DNA from: Larkinella knui | GTDB taxonomy: Bacteria; Bacteroidota; Bacteroidia; Cytophagales; Spirosomataceae | DNA: 64,000 nucleotides | Direction of reading: 5' to 3' | NCBI RefSeq assembly: GCF_003858645.1 | Contig: NZ_RQJP01000003.1 | Location: forward strand, 62,001 to 126,000 | In this document: one piece after another, positions 40,626 through 50,179 of the stretch | How the letters are laid out: every line of letters starts with the position of its first letter | How positions within the stretch are numbered: the first letter of the stretch is position 1 | Translations under genes and position numbers: made by a program | The notes under the pieces: generated by a model | What the model was told of the DNA's origin: nothing | What the model saw: the letters and a program-made list of their open reading frames with translations, nothing else | Database searches by the model: none

Positions 40626-42860
40626 TTATTGAACACGCTCATTGAGGGCCTCATGGCTCTTGTTAATTACTTCTTTAATGATTTCGTCAAGATCCATGGC
40701 CGACTTAAGTAGATAGGACAGAGCGGTTTGCCTGGTATTTTCATCATTTTCCGGATCGTTCAGCAACGGTATCAATCCTAATATTCCTGCGAGAGGAGCC
40801 CGTACCAGATGAGCCTGGGTCCAGGCGATTTCCCTCAGCCGCACGTTATGCGCTTCAATAGCCTTCGTATAAGCCACCTTTTCCGTGATATCCTGCATGG
40901 CCCCGATCATTTTCACAGGCTGGCCGGTACGTTCATTAAAAATCAGAAAGCCTCTGTCCAGCACATATTTGTACGTATCGTCTGCACACCGGAAGCGATA
41001 CTCACTGGTCCATCGGGGAATTTTATAACTCACATTATGAGCAACCGTCTGTTCGACCCTTTTTATATCTTCCGGATGAACACGATCATGCCACCATTGG
41101 TAATCATGCTCAACCTCCTTATAGCCGAATACCGCTTTTATTCCATGATTCCACAAAACTCGGTTTGATACCATGTCCAGGTCCCAGATCGAATCGCTGG
41201 TTGCCTTCGATACGGCGTTAAACCGGTCCAGATGTTCTTTGATTTTTAATTCGTTTTCTACTCGATCGGTGACGATCCGGGAGTTGCAAACGATACCACT
41301 GATTGCCTCATCATCCCTCATGTCGGTGATAACCGTCTCGACCCAGTGTATTCTCCCCTGTTTATCAACATACCTGAAGGGAGCAACAGCTAGCTGTTTT
41401 TTGTTATTCAACAATTTGAATTGTTGAATAACAAAACCTCTGTCAGCTTTATGAATGTAGTTGAATGCATTATACCCGATAAACTCTTCCAGTGCAATTC
41501 CCAGCAGACGCTCTATGTTAGGGCCTACGTATTTACAATAACCATCCATCTCAATGATCGCAATAAGATCCGACCCTTCCTGTATCAGCGTTTTGAAACG
41601 TCGTTCACTTTCAATGAGTGCCTGTTCGGACTTTTTTAACTCGGTTACATCAGTTGCCACTACAATTCTGGCCTTTTTTTCTCCAAACCGGATGGAGTTC
41701 CCCCTGATGTGGACCTGGATAACTTCACCTGACTTCTTCAGATGGCGTACTTCAGATGTGTGAACCAACCGGGGTCTGACCTCATTCCGGATGGTATTGA
41801 CTAAAAGCTCCGAATCTTCCCTCGGCCGGATATCAAGGATGGACATGCCTATAAATTCCTTTTTGGTATATCCGTAATGCGCCATGGCGGACTCATTCAC
41901 GTCCAGGAACCTCAAAGAGTTCAGATCATAAACCCACATGGGCAGAGGACTCAGTTGGAACAGATCACTGTACGTATCTTTAAGTGACCCGAGCTCCGCT
42001 TCAGCTATTTTTCGCACGGAAACATCGCGAAGAACGCCGATCATTCGCGTAGCCCGGCCCTGTTCATCCCGGATAATATACCCGTTTTCTTCTACATAGG
42101 CATAGATACCGTCCGCCCTTTTAAACCGGTAACCGGCTGTCCAATTAGTCGTTAGAGGGTTAGCCAACGTCTTTTTCAAACTACTCTTTAAGGCCGAAAT
42201 TTCCTCAGGATGTACCATCGCGGCCCATTTCTCAATAGTGAACCTATCTTCGGCGGTGTATCCGAACAAGCGAAAGAACGCTTCCCCCCAATGGATGTGG
42301 TCGACGTCGATATCCCAATCATAGATTGCATCGTCCGTTGCTTTATTTACATAATAATACCGCTCGTTACTTCGCTGAAGTTCATGTTCAATCTGTTTGC
42401 GTTGATTGAGCTCCAGCGCAATTTTAACGGCGTTTTCTTCCAGTTTCTTTTCGGTCTCAAACAAGGCGGTTACGTCTGTTGAGCTTTGGACGATATAGTG
42501 GATGGTTCCTTCTTCATCCAGTAAAGGATACGTTTCTATATTCCAGTAACGCCCATACCCATTGCTTTTAGCAGCCGGTACATCATACCGGTGATTCCGG
42601 ATCAGGCAAGGGGTTTTATCATGCAAAACTTGTTCGAACGCCCGGTGAATAGTTAGCGTCCTGCTACCATCATCATCCTCGTTGATGGGGAATGCGTCAA
42701 AGAAAGGTCGGCCGACTAAAGCGGAAGGAAGGGTATCAATGGCCGATAAAAACGCACGATTTACCGCTGCGATCGTGTAGCCCGGTTTGTCCGGCCTCAG
42801 GATAACACACGGCGTAGGGATCGAATTATAAAGTAAGGCAATCTCAGTTAAGCTCAACAT
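40626..42860 (-). CDS. Multi-PAS sensor protein with histidine-kinase-like helix but no ATPase domain
   Basis: 744 residues. About five PAS/PAC units: 1-130, 160-285 (AIYDWDIDVDHIHWGEAFFR), 295-405 (DLFQLSPLPMWVYDLNSL), 420-535 (LIAIIEMDGYCKYVGPNIER) and 545-670 (SIWDLDMVSNRVLWNHGI). The last 70 residues carry a dimerisation helix with an H-box-like WTQAHLVRAPLAGILGLI, where the His is two residues before the usual place (SHDLRAPL). No N, G1 or G2 boxes follow. It may pair with a separate ATPase or the response regulator at 42945. No transmembrane segment, so cytoplasmic. Confidence 0.8.
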   Translation of the reverse strand: MLSLTEIALLYNSIPTPCVILRPDKPGYTIAAVNRAFLSAIDTLPSALVGRPFFDAFPINEDDDGSRTLTIHRAFEQVLHDKTPCLIRNHRYDVPAAKSNGYGRYWNIETYPLLDEEGTIHYIVQSSTDVTALFETEKKLEENAVKIALELNQRKQIEHELQRSNERYYYVNKATDDAIYDWDIDVDHIHWGEAFFRLFGYTAEDRFTIEKWAAMVHPEEISALKSSLKKTLANPLTTNWTAGYRFKRADGIYAYVEENGYIIRDEQGRATRMIGVLRDVSVRKIAEAELGSLKDTYSDLFQLSPLPMWVYDLNSLRFLDVNESAMAHYGYTKKEFIGMSILDIRPREDSELLVNTIRNEVRPRLVHTSEVRHLKKSGEVIQVHIRGNSIRFGEKKARIVVATDVTELKKSEQALIESERRFKTLIQEGSDLIAIIEMDGYCKYVGPNIERLLGIALEEFIGYNAFNYIHKADRGFVIQQFKLLNNKKQLAVAPFRYVDKQGRIHWVETVITDMRDDEAISGIVCNSRIVTDRVENELKIKEHLDRFNAVSKATSDSIWDLDMVSNRVLWNHGIKAVFGYKEVEHDYQWWHDRVHPEDIKRVEQTVAHNVSYKIPRWTSEYRFRCADDTYKYVLDRGFLIFNERTGQPVKMIGAMQDITEKVAYTKAIEAHNVRLREIAWTQAHLVRAPLAGILGLIPLLNDPENDENTRQTALSYLLKSAMDLDEIIKEVINKSHEALNERVQ

Positions 42861-42944
42861 AATTTAACGGCCTTTCAAGGTGCTGGTGCGATCGAAGTCC
42901 GCAATCCCGACGAGTGTTGTATGATCTACCCAACTTTTTCTATT

Positions 42945-43352
42945 TTACAACGGATCTGTCTTTTGGACATCATTGTCATTCAGCAGTTCGGTCAATTGCT
43001 GCCTGGATAGCGGTTTAGTCAGATACCCTTTCAGTTCCATATACGTCTGGGACTTTAACACGTCGGCTTGGTCCATAGATGAACTAACCATATAAATAAT
43101 GGGCTGATACCCAGTGGCCCCCAGCAGTTTAAAGTGGTCTAAAAACTGCCAGCCATTCAAGATGGGCATATTAATATCAAGCAGAATTAATTCCGGCAGT
43201 ACATGGAGATGAGTTCGATTTGTCTGGATAAAATCCAGCGCATCCTGCCCATCATTGAAGCTAAAAAGTTCATGACCGACCACTATTTTTTCAATCAGTT
43301 TGCAGGTCAAAAACTGAAAAACGGGATCGTCATCCACGACAGCAATCTTCAT
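42945..43352 (-). CDS. Single-domain response regulator (CheY-like)
   Basis: 135 residues: acidic cluster VVDDDP (Asp7-9), phospho-acceptor Asp59 in LILLDINMP, Ser in VSSS (about 90) and Lys113 in LTKP. No output domain, as in CheY/Spo0F-type relays. Encoded upstream of and in the same direction as the multi-PAS protein, with an 84-bp gap, so the two probably signal together. Confidence 0.85.
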   Translation of the reverse strand: MKIAVVDDDPVFQFLTCKLIEKIVVGHELFSFNDGQDALDFIQTNRTHLHVLPELILLDINMPILNGWQFLDHFKLLGATGYQPIIYMVSSSMDQADVLKSQTYMELKGYLTKPLSRQQLTELLNDNDVQKTDPL

Positions 43353-44029
43353 ACCCTGTTCGATTTATCATTTGATACCCATTAACAAGCATGTCTTACC
43401 AAGCGTAGAGCTTTCCTTCCTGGAAAATTCCTGAATAGATCAAAAAACATACCATTTAAGGAGCGAACGGGTCATAAGGCGGTCAACCGCTTTTACCTCC
43501 GGAAGTTGATTGTAAGAAAGAGTTAGCCGCTATTCTGAAACTGGCTTCCCGAATCATTCAAACTCCTTACCATTGACAACAATCATCTGGATGAGAAAAC
43601 CTACTAGAGTAAGGTTCAGATGGAGTTCGATCACCAAGACCATTAGGTACTTTCTGGATTTCAGTACAAAGTACTAAAATTCAACCATTTACTCAGATAA
43701 TTACCCAAACAGGTTCATGCTTTGCTGAATAAAGGAGCAATAAATTAGCCACTAATAGCGCTTCCAGAAACATGTGATTATACGGTATGCCGTTTGGTAC
43801 GAATCCTGGACTGGTTCTAGCGGTGTATTTCATTGAGACAGTGGTATGACCCATTAAAGGCTCGTTTTTGTCTCGAATGAAGGTTGGATCATGCTTATTT
43901 TAATAGATACCCTTGTATGTCTGTAAACGGACTTATTGGCCCAAAACGAATAAGCAGCCTCTGAAGCCCCTACCAGCTTGTGGCACGGGTTTTTCAAAGG
44001 CTGCTTACTACTTACTACTCTACCTACGG
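43353..44029. other. Non-coding stretch without recognisable genes
   Basis: 677 bp with no convincing reading frame on either strand. It holds AAGGCGG-TCAA-CCGCTTT near 43475-43495 as a short hairpin, and a long imperfect repeat AAGCAGCCT ... AGGCTGCTT near 43950-44007. Nothing identifies a transposon, RNA gene or gene remnant. Confidence 0.5.
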
Positions 44030-44578
44030 TTAGGCGACTACCGTCTCAAGCTGTTTGACCAGTTGAATTTCACTGTTAACCTTTACTTCTTCACTTAGGG
44101 CTAAACCGCCTGTTTCCAGTACGCCATTGAAGGTAATACCCCAATCGCTGCGGTTAATTTTTCCGCTAACGGTAAAGCCCGCCCGAACGCCACCCCAGGG
44201 GTCTTTCGTCACGCCACTGTACTCAACCGTTAATTTGACCGGTTTGGTAAGGCCTTTCATCGTTAAATCCCCATAGACGGTGAAGGTATCATCGGATAGC
44301 TTCTCAACTTTGGTCGATTGGAAGCTTAATTGGGGATAGGTTTCGGCTTCGAAAAAATCGGAGTTACGCAGGTGGTGGTCGCGTTGCTCATTGTTGGTAT
44401 GAATCGAAGCAATCTCGGCAGTAACCCGTATTTGAGCGGTGCTAAAGTCGTCATCCTGGGTTTTAACCTCTACCTGAAACTGTTGGAAAGAACCCGAGAT
44501 ATTACTGATCATTAAATGTTTGATCTTGAACCCTAATTCGCTGTGCGTGGGGTCAAGGACCCATCTTGTAGTTGACAT
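44030..44578 (-). CDS. YceI-family protein
   Basis: 182 residues from the ATG at 44578; the open extension upstream overlaps the pirin 3' region and is rejected. Pattern typical of YceI: TRWVLDPTHSELGFKIKHLM, NNEQRDHHLRNSDFFEAETY, YGDLTMKGLTKPVKL and SDWGITFN. YceI proteins form a lipocalin-like barrel that binds an isoprenoid; no signal peptide is visible here, so a cytoplasmic form. Lies 92 bp downstream of the pirin gene in the same direction. Confidence 0.85.
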   Translation of the reverse strand: MSTTRWVLDPTHSELGFKIKHLMISNISGSFQQFQVEVKTQDDDFSTAQIRVTAEIASIHTNNEQRDHHLRNSDFFEAETYPQLSFQSTKVEKLSDDTFTVYGDLTMKGLTKPVKLTVEYSGVTKDPWGGVRAGFTVSGKINRSDWGITFNGVLETGGLALSEEVKVNSEIQLVKQLETVVA

Positions 44579-44670
44579 ATGATTAAAAAGTATTGATTTT
44601 TGATTACTAAGAACAGGTGAAGGCCCTGCAGCAAGCCGAGCCATTTTCAATGAAGAAACCGGGGCGGGCC

Positions 44671-45543
44671 TTACCACAGAATCCGTTGCGAAGCCTCAAC
44701 GGTTGTGATGTGGTGTAATTTGCCCTGTCGGTATTCCTGGTAGAGCCGTCGAATGTCCTCTTGTGTATCGCCAATGAAGGGACCATGCGACACGATGGCA
44801 TCCCCTTGCGGTTCGCCGGCGTAGAGAATGACCCGGGCTCCGGTTTCACCGCTTGTGAGCTTGAGTTCGCTCAGGGTCTCCTCGGCGTGTCTATCCAGCC
44901 AACCCACTTGATCCCGATGAATCTCTGTGGCTTCGTCACCCAGCTGCAGACTTCCCTCCAGGACGTACAGGAAAGTGGTAAAGGATGCCGGAATGTGCTG
45001 CACGGTAGTCGTGCCGGGCTGCAAGTGGATATCCGCAAGAATAAGGGGTGTATAATTCCGAATGGGTGACGTTATACCCGCCAGGGAACCGCTGTAGACC
45101 TTTATAGTTGTTCCGTTATAGGTGATGGTTGGTACCCTTTCCAGAGGTAAATCCTGTACGCGAGGCTTAGCCCACCGATCTTTTTTGGGTAAATTCAGCC
45201 ATAATTGCAACAGGCGCATCGACGCTTTCCCTTCGATGGTTTCGGTATGGATGATCCCACTACCCGCCGTCATGAGCTGTAGATCACCACCCTTCATGCG
45301 GTGAGCCCCGTCGCCCATGCTGCCTTCCAAGAGCAGGGATACGGTTTCAAATCCGGCATGCGGATGCGGACCACCCACGGGCAGTTCCTCTTGCTTGTTG
45401 AGTCGGTCATCCATCAACACAATAAACGGATCACTTTCGGTGAAATCGACCTGAATAACCGGTCTGGCCAAATGACCAGGCCCCAAAAACCCCTGTTGAG
45501 TAGGAGGAGTATCTATTTTGACGAGTTTTCTATGAAGATTCAT
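44671..45543 (-). CDS. Pirin-family cupin protein
   Basis: 290 residues, usual pirin length. The metal-binding cupin motif is GGPHPHAGFETVSLLLEG followed by GDLQLMTAGSGIIHTE; a second C-terminal cupin-like domain completes the fold. Pirins act as quercetinase-like dioxygenases or redox-sensing co-regulators. Divergent from the HxlR regulator at 45707 across a region full of palindromes, so it is probably the HxlR target. Confidence 0.9.
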   Translation of the reverse strand: MNLHRKLVKIDTPPTQQGFLGPGHLARPVIQVDFTESDPFIVLMDDRLNKQEELPVGGPHPHAGFETVSLLLEGSMGDGAHRMKGGDLQLMTAGSGIIHTETIEGKASMRLLQLWLNLPKKDRWAKPRVQDLPLERVPTITYNGTTIKVYSGSLAGITSPIRNYTPLILADIHLQPGTTTVQHIPASFTTFLYVLEGSLQLGDEATEIHRDQVGWLDRHAEETLSELKLTSGETGARVILYAGEPQGDAIVSHGPFIGDTQEDIRRLYQEYRQGKLHHITTVEASQRILW

Positions 45544-45626
45544 GCTCCTGCTTTGTTAATACGCCGGAAAATTTTGCTTATCATTGATGATGCAAATTTA
45601 CGCTTTATACTATACTTTTGTAAGTA

Positions 45627-45660
45627 CTATACTATAGTATAGCCCTATACTCGGGTATAG
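45627..45660. promoter_or_regulatory. Paired palindromic operators for the HxlR regulator
   Basis: Perfect 16-bp palindrome CTATACTATAGTATAG (45627-45642) and, 2 bp on, CTATACTCGGGTATAG (45645-45660) with the same 6-bp arms. A further CTATAC lies at 45610-45615, next to TACTTTTG, a TAnnTTTG -7 box oriented toward the HxlR gene. A leftward TAAATTTG lies near 45592-45599 for pirin. Redox-responsive control by the adjacent regulator is inferred. Confidence 0.7.
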
Positions 45661-45706
45661 TGAGTATTACAAAGCTGTTATCCAGGCAAGCATGACCTTT
45701 CTATAA

Positions 45707-46063
45707 ATGGAAACTACCGATCTAAAGCACCAGGAGTGCATCAGTACATTGCGGCCTATCCGAGATGCGTTGGACGTATTGAATGGGAAATGGAAGCTAC
45801 CTATTATTGTGGCCCTAACCTTCGGGGAAAAGCGGTTTGGCGAAATTTCCAGAGAAGTCCATGGGATTACTGACCGAATGCTGTCCAAAGAGTTACGAGA
45901 TATGGAGGTAAACGGCTTAGTAAAACGAAAGGTGTACGATACCTATCCCGTCAAAGTCACGTACATTTTAACACCGCATAGTCAAACCCTTGGCGGAGTC
46001 ATTGAATCACTGCGTAACTGGGGTGAGTTACACCGAAAAAAAATCCTCTCGGGTGAAGTGTGA
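45707..46063 (+). CDS. HxlR-family transcriptional regulator
   Basis: 118 residues with the family's winged helix: LDVLNGKWKLPIIVALTFGE, KRFGEISREVHGITDRMLSK, ELRDMEVNGLVKRKVYDTYP. One Cys (ECISTL, residue 11) at the family's usual N-terminal redox-sensing site. Expected to bind as a dimer to the CTATAC palindromes upstream and control itself and the divergent pirin/YceI genes. Confidence 0.9.
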   Translation: METTDLKHQECISTLRPIRDALDVLNGKWKLPIIVALTFGEKRFGEISREVHGITDRMLSKELRDMEVNGLVKRKVYDTYPVKVTYILTPHSQTLGGVIESLRNWGELHRKKILSGEV

Positions 46064-46336
46064 ACGAAAGGTGTAGAGTAGCCAACCACTTTCTGCTCCT
46101 TATGGCCAGTCTTTTCCAGGGTCTGTAGAGTGGGCCGGGGCCAGTGGTTCCGGATTTGATGCCGGTGTTGGGTAGTGTGCAACCGGGCTGATCCGGTTAA
46201 AACGAGTGTGCTGGGGAGGCTTCAACAGGTGATTATTTAGTCCATTCGGGAAGTCGGCCGAAGAATTAACCAACTCTTCCCTGGCATTCAGTTACCGGGG
46301 TGGTCCCGACAAAATCACTGAAATCCGGACCTGTCC

Positions 46337-46585
46337 TCAATTGCAGGAAAACTCCACAATGGCTCCCCGAAAGGAAATATCTCCGCATTTACAGGTATAC
46401 TTTCCACCCGGGCAATTCATGGATCGGGTGTCATAAAATCCGGTCGGCCCCGAATTGTCGAAAAGTTGACAGGAGCAGGTTACCAGTTGGGCCGGTTGAT
46501 GATCCTGAATAGTACACGACCAGGGCAAACCGGAGACTAGTACGAGTAATGCAAAAGAGATGACTTTTCGGAATAGTGTTTTCAT
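46337..46585 (-). CDS. Small Cys-rich lipoprotein or secreted protein
   Basis: 82 residues from the ATG at 46585. MKTLFRKVISFALLVLVSGL is a signal sequence; the following PWSC is a poor lipobox. The mature part has seven Cys including VTCSCQLF and KYTCKCGD, suggesting disulfides in the periplasm or a metal site. Not recognised. The 273 bp between the HxlR gene and this one hold no gene that could be supported. Confidence 0.5.
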   Translation of the reverse strand: MKTLFRKVISFALLVLVSGLPWSCTIQDHQPAQLVTCSCQLFDNSGPTGFYDTRSMNCPGGKYTCKCGDISFRGAIVEFSCN

Positions 46586-46633
46586 CGGAATAAAAAGGTT
46601 TATATCCTTCAATAAGCTTGATTTCATTTACAG

Positions 46634-46661
46634 AGTCCCCGGCAAGTGCTTGCCGGGGACT
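46634..46661 (-). terminator. Strong hairpin after the PEP synthase gene
   Basis: AGTCCCCGGCAA (46634-46645), loop GTGC, TTGCCGGGGACT (46650-46661): a perfect 12-bp stem 7 bp beyond the ppsA stop, adjacent to a second small palindrome CTCTCTTTAGAGAG. The T-tract is absent, so it may protect the mRNA 3' end rather than terminate alone. Confidence 0.6.
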
Positions 46662-46668
46662 GCTCTCT

Positions 46669-49065
46669 TTAGAGAGCGTCAAGAAGCAGAGCGGTTTCAG
46701 CTTCGTCGATCGTCTTCAGGCCGCGCAGGAACGCATCCGGGGTGAGCGAAATGCTGCTGATGCCTTCCTGCGTCAGGAACCGGGCAAAAGCCGGGTTGTC
46801 ACTGGGCCCCTGTCCGCAAATGCCCACGGGTCGGCCAACCCGATGAGCCTGCCGGAGCAACATTTTAATCAATTCCCGGACCGTCGGGTTGTTTTCGTCA
46901 AAAAGCCCCTGCACCATCGATGAATCCCGATCTACGCCCAACGCCAGTTGGGTCAAATCGTTGGAACCGATGGAAAAACCGTCGAACAGCTCGGCAAAGG
47001 CCTCCGCCTGGAGAATGTTACTGGGTATTTCAGCCATGACATACACTTCCAGCCCATTTTCGTGCCGGGTCAGACCAAAGTTTTCCATAACCGCCAGCAC
47101 CCGCTTCCCTTCTTCGACAGTCCGGCAAAACGGAATCATCAGTTTGACGTTGGTAAAACCCATCTGATTGCGTACCCGGCGCATGGCCTCGCATTCCAGC
47201 CGGAAACCGTCGATATACTTAGGGTCGTAGTAGCGACTGGCTCCGCGCCAGCCTAGCATCGGATTCTCTTCAGCGGGCTCAAAATCGCGGCCGCCTAGCA
47301 GGTTGGCGTATTCGTTGGTTTTGAAATCACTCATCCGGACAATGACCGGGCGCGGGTAGAAACTGGCCGCCACCATCGCCACCGACTGAGCCAGTTTATC
47401 CACAAAATACTCCTTCTTGTTGGCGTATAAATGCGTGAGCTGGCTAATTTCCTCCCGAACGGATTCATCTTTCACCGCTTCGAAATTTGCCAACGCCATG
47501 GGATGGATGCCAATGGCATTGGCGATAATAAACTCCAGCCGCATCAGGCCCACGCCGTCGCTGGGCAATTGCGATAACCGCAAAGCCTGCGAAGGATCTC
47601 CCAGAATGAGCTGGCAGTTGGTGCGGGGTTTGGGCAGGTCCGTCAGATTGATTTCTGCTTTGGTAAACGGAAGGATTCCTTCATAAATGAATCCTTCCTG
47701 CGCGTCCAGGCAGGAAACCGTAATGGTGGCGCCATCTTGAATGACTTGTGTGCCGTTATTGGTGCCGACTACGGCTAAGGCCCCCACCTCCCGGGCCACA
47801 ATGGCTGCGTGGCTGGTTCGCCCGCCCCGGTTGGTCACAATGGCGGAGACTTTCTTGAGAATCGGGTCCCAATCGGGCGTGGTGATGTCCGTGACCAGAA
47901 TATCCGATGCCCCAATGGATGCGGGAACGTCTTTGGGCGAAGCCACCACCCGGGCCGTTCCGCTAACGATTCGCTGGCCGATCCCCTGGCCCCGCGTCAG
48001 AATTTTCCCGGCTACGGGCAGCCGATAGTCCGTCAATTGCAGCTTCGATGCGCCCAGATTGGTCATGGGCCGGGCCTGCACAATGTAGAGCTGTTGATCG
48101 AGGCTGTCCTTGGCCCATTCAATATCCATCGGTTTTCGGTAATGCTCTTCGATCAATAAAGCCCAACTGGCCAACAGGTTCACTTCCGTATCGGTCAGGA
48201 TCAGTTGTTGCTGCCGTTCCCGGGGAGTAACCGTATTGCGGGTTAGCTTCCCCTCTTCCAATGAGTCTCCGTAGATCATCGTAACGGATTTATCGCCAAC
48301 CTTTCGGCTGACAACGGCGTTGGACCGCTGGCCGATCGAGGGTTTAAAAACGTAAAATTCGTCGGGGTTGACCGTGCCCAGAACGACGTTTTCTCCCAGT
48401 CCCCAGCTGCCCGTAATCAGCATCAAATTTTCGTGTCCCGTATCCGGGTCCACCGTAAAACAGACCCCCGACGAAGCCTGGTCGGAGCGTACCATTTTCT
48501 GAACCCCTACCGACAGAGCCACTTTCAAATGATCGAATCCGTTGTCGTGGCGGTATTTGATCGCCCGGTCCGTGAAGAGCGAAGCATAACAGGCCCGACA
48601 AGCCTCTACCAGTTGATCTTCCGTCTGGATGTTGAGAAACGATTCGTGCTGTCCGGCAAAACTGGCGCTAACCAGATCTTCGGCGGTGGCACTGCTGCGA
48701 ACCGCCACCTGAATTGCCTCCGGATAATGCTGCTGTAAATCGGTGAATGACTTCTGGAGCGCTTCCGTTAGGTGCGGTGGAAAGCTTGCCTTTTGAATGA
48801 GTTCCCGAATTTGCTTTCCGATGGAAGCCAGGTTGGAAAAGGTTTGTGTATCTAATTCATCAATCAGTTTCTGAATAGGCGCGCGAAGTTGATTAAACTG
48901 AAGAAATTCACCGTACGCATCGGTGGTTAAGGCAAACCCGTCCGGAATGCGGACGCCGTAAAACCGCAACCCGTTAAACATTTCGCCCAGCGAAGCATTT
49001 TTGCCCCCAACCCGGGCAATCATTCCATTGTTAATCTGACTGAACGGAAGGACCCACGTTTTCAT
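46669..49065 (-). CDS. ppsA: Phosphoenolpyruvate synthase
   Basis: 798 residues from the ATG at 49065 (MKTWVLPFSQINNG). N-terminal ATP-grasp domain (GKNASLGEMFNGL; SSATAEDLVSASFAGQHESF), phosphohistidine domain with GGRTSHAAIVARE (catalytic His about 418), and C-terminal PEP barrel with GSNDLTQLALGVDRDS and the Cys of VGICGQGPSDNP (about 748). Converts pyruvate, ATP and water to PEP, AMP and phosphate for gluconeogenesis. The 30 in-frame codons upstream lack family similarity. Divergent from the universal stress protein gene. Confidence 0.95.
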   Translation of the reverse strand: MKTWVLPFSQINNGMIARVGGKNASLGEMFNGLRFYGVRIPDGFALTTDAYGEFLQFNQLRAPIQKLIDELDTQTFSNLASIGKQIRELIQKASFPPHLTEALQKSFTDLQQHYPEAIQVAVRSSATAEDLVSASFAGQHESFLNIQTEDQLVEACRACYASLFTDRAIKYRHDNGFDHLKVALSVGVQKMVRSDQASSGVCFTVDPDTGHENLMLITGSWGLGENVVLGTVNPDEFYVFKPSIGQRSNAVVSRKVGDKSVTMIYGDSLEEGKLTRNTVTPRERQQQLILTDTEVNLLASWALLIEEHYRKPMDIEWAKDSLDQQLYIVQARPMTNLGASKLQLTDYRLPVAGKILTRGQGIGQRIVSGTARVVASPKDVPASIGASDILVTDITTPDWDPILKKVSAIVTNRGGRTSHAAIVAREVGALAVVGTNNGTQVIQDGATITVSCLDAQEGFIYEGILPFTKAEINLTDLPKPRTNCQLILGDPSQALRLSQLPSDGVGLMRLEFIIANAIGIHPMALANFEAVKDESVREEISQLTHLYANKKEYFVDKLAQSVAMVAASFYPRPVIVRMSDFKTNEYANLLGGRDFEPAEENPMLGWRGASRYYDPKYIDGFRLECEAMRRVRNQMGFTNVKLMIPFCRTVEEGKRVLAVMENFGLTRHENGLEVYVMAEIPSNILQAEAFAELFDGFSIGSNDLTQLALGVDRDSSMVQGLFDENNPTVRELIKMLLRQAHRVGRPVGICGQGPSDNPAFARFLTQEGISSISLTPDAFLRGLKTIDEAETALLLDAL

Positions 49066-49322
49066 GTCTGTTTGGTTTAAGATCGGACGGCAAGCTAGGG
49101 GCCGACGGTTCGTTACACCATGATGGCAATCATTTAATACGCTGATACTCATCACATAGACACAGGTTGATTGGTCAGAATCAGCTCATAACATCCCACG
49201 GGAGGTTTTCGCCACTTCGAAGCCGCCCGACTGACAATAATCAACCGGTTTCATGGGATCAGTCATATAGAAAGACGTGGTTTCCCGCTTGTTTTGGGGC
49301 ATCAAGAAAAACCTAGTTCACC

Positions 49323-50150
49323 ATGAAAACGATTCTGGTTCCCACGGATCTTAGCTCCATAACGACGTATGCCCTTGATGTAGCCGTCGGTCTGGCTCGT
49401 ACGCACCAGGCTGACGTTATTCTTTTACACACCGTGCTCTATCAGCTGATGCCTCAACCAGCCGTTGATTACACGCCGGAAGTGTCGGCGCTATCGGCGG
49501 AGTTTTATAAGGAAACCGTAAAAGAAGCGGAAGAAAGCCTGCGGAAACTGGCGGCTAATCCGAAGTACGCGGGTGTTTCCATTAAAACAAAATTGGGCAG
49601 TAGCATCGACGGTTTGGTCCGAACCATCAACGAGCAGCCCGCCGACCTGATCGTCCTGGCTTCCAAAGGAACGTCCGGTTTGATGGAATGGCTGGAAGGT
49701 TCTACCGCCGAGCTGATCGTACGGCACGCCCACTGTGCCGTGCTGGTGGTTAAAAAACCGATCGAACACTTTCAACCCCAGTCCATTATTTGCGGAATCG
49801 ACGTGGACGATAAGCTAAAGGAACGTCATCCGTACCCTTTCCAGTTGACGGATCAGGGTTTGCAGCAGTTTGTTTATGTGCTGACGCCCACCGACCCTCG
49901 TCAACCTGACGGCATCCGGGAATGGATGGATGAATTTGCATTGGCAAAAGGGATTGCTCATTACCAGTTTACAATCTGGCGCGACCAAACGATTCCGCAA
50001 GGAATATTGAACTATGCGGATGAAGTAAAGGCTGATCTGATCGTTCTTTACACGCATGGCCATAAAGGACTGCGGCATCTGCTTCAGGGGAGTGTAGCCG
50101 AAGATGTCCTGAACCACGCCAACGTACCCGTTTTAATTATGCGGGCTTAA
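49323..50150 (+). CDS. Universal stress protein (tandem UspA domains)
   Basis: 275 residues, two Usp units: 1-145 (KTILVPTDLSSITTYALDVA ... LIVLASKGTSGLMEWLEGST) and 150-275 (SIICGIDVDDKLKERHPYPF ... LIVLYTHGHKGLRHLLQGSV). The first unit keeps the ATP-binding G-x2-G-x9-G(S/T) type end (GTSGLMEWLEGSTAE); the second is similar (GHKGLRHLLQGSVAE). Cytoplasmic stress/ATP-sensing protein. The next gene starts 29 bp later, indicating an operon with the dehydrogenase. Confidence 0.9.
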   Translation: MKTILVPTDLSSITTYALDVAVGLARTHQADVILLHTVLYQLMPQPAVDYTPEVSALSAEFYKETVKEAEESLRKLAANPKYAGVSIKTKLGSSIDGLVRTINEQPADLIVLASKGTSGLMEWLEGSTAELIVRHAHCAVLVVKKPIEHFQPQSIICGIDVDDKLKERHPYPFQLTDQGLQQFVYVLTPTDPRQPDGIREWMDEFALAKGIAHYQFTIWRDQTIPQGILNYADEVKADLIVLYTHGHKGLRHLLQGSVAEDVLNHANVPVLIMRA

Positions 50151-50179
50151 ACCTATTGAAAGCCAAGATTAACATTCGT

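Noticed and set aside
46064-46336. Possible gene remnant after the HxlR regulator
   Set aside because: No frame longer than a few tens of codons and no recognisable peptide on either strand.
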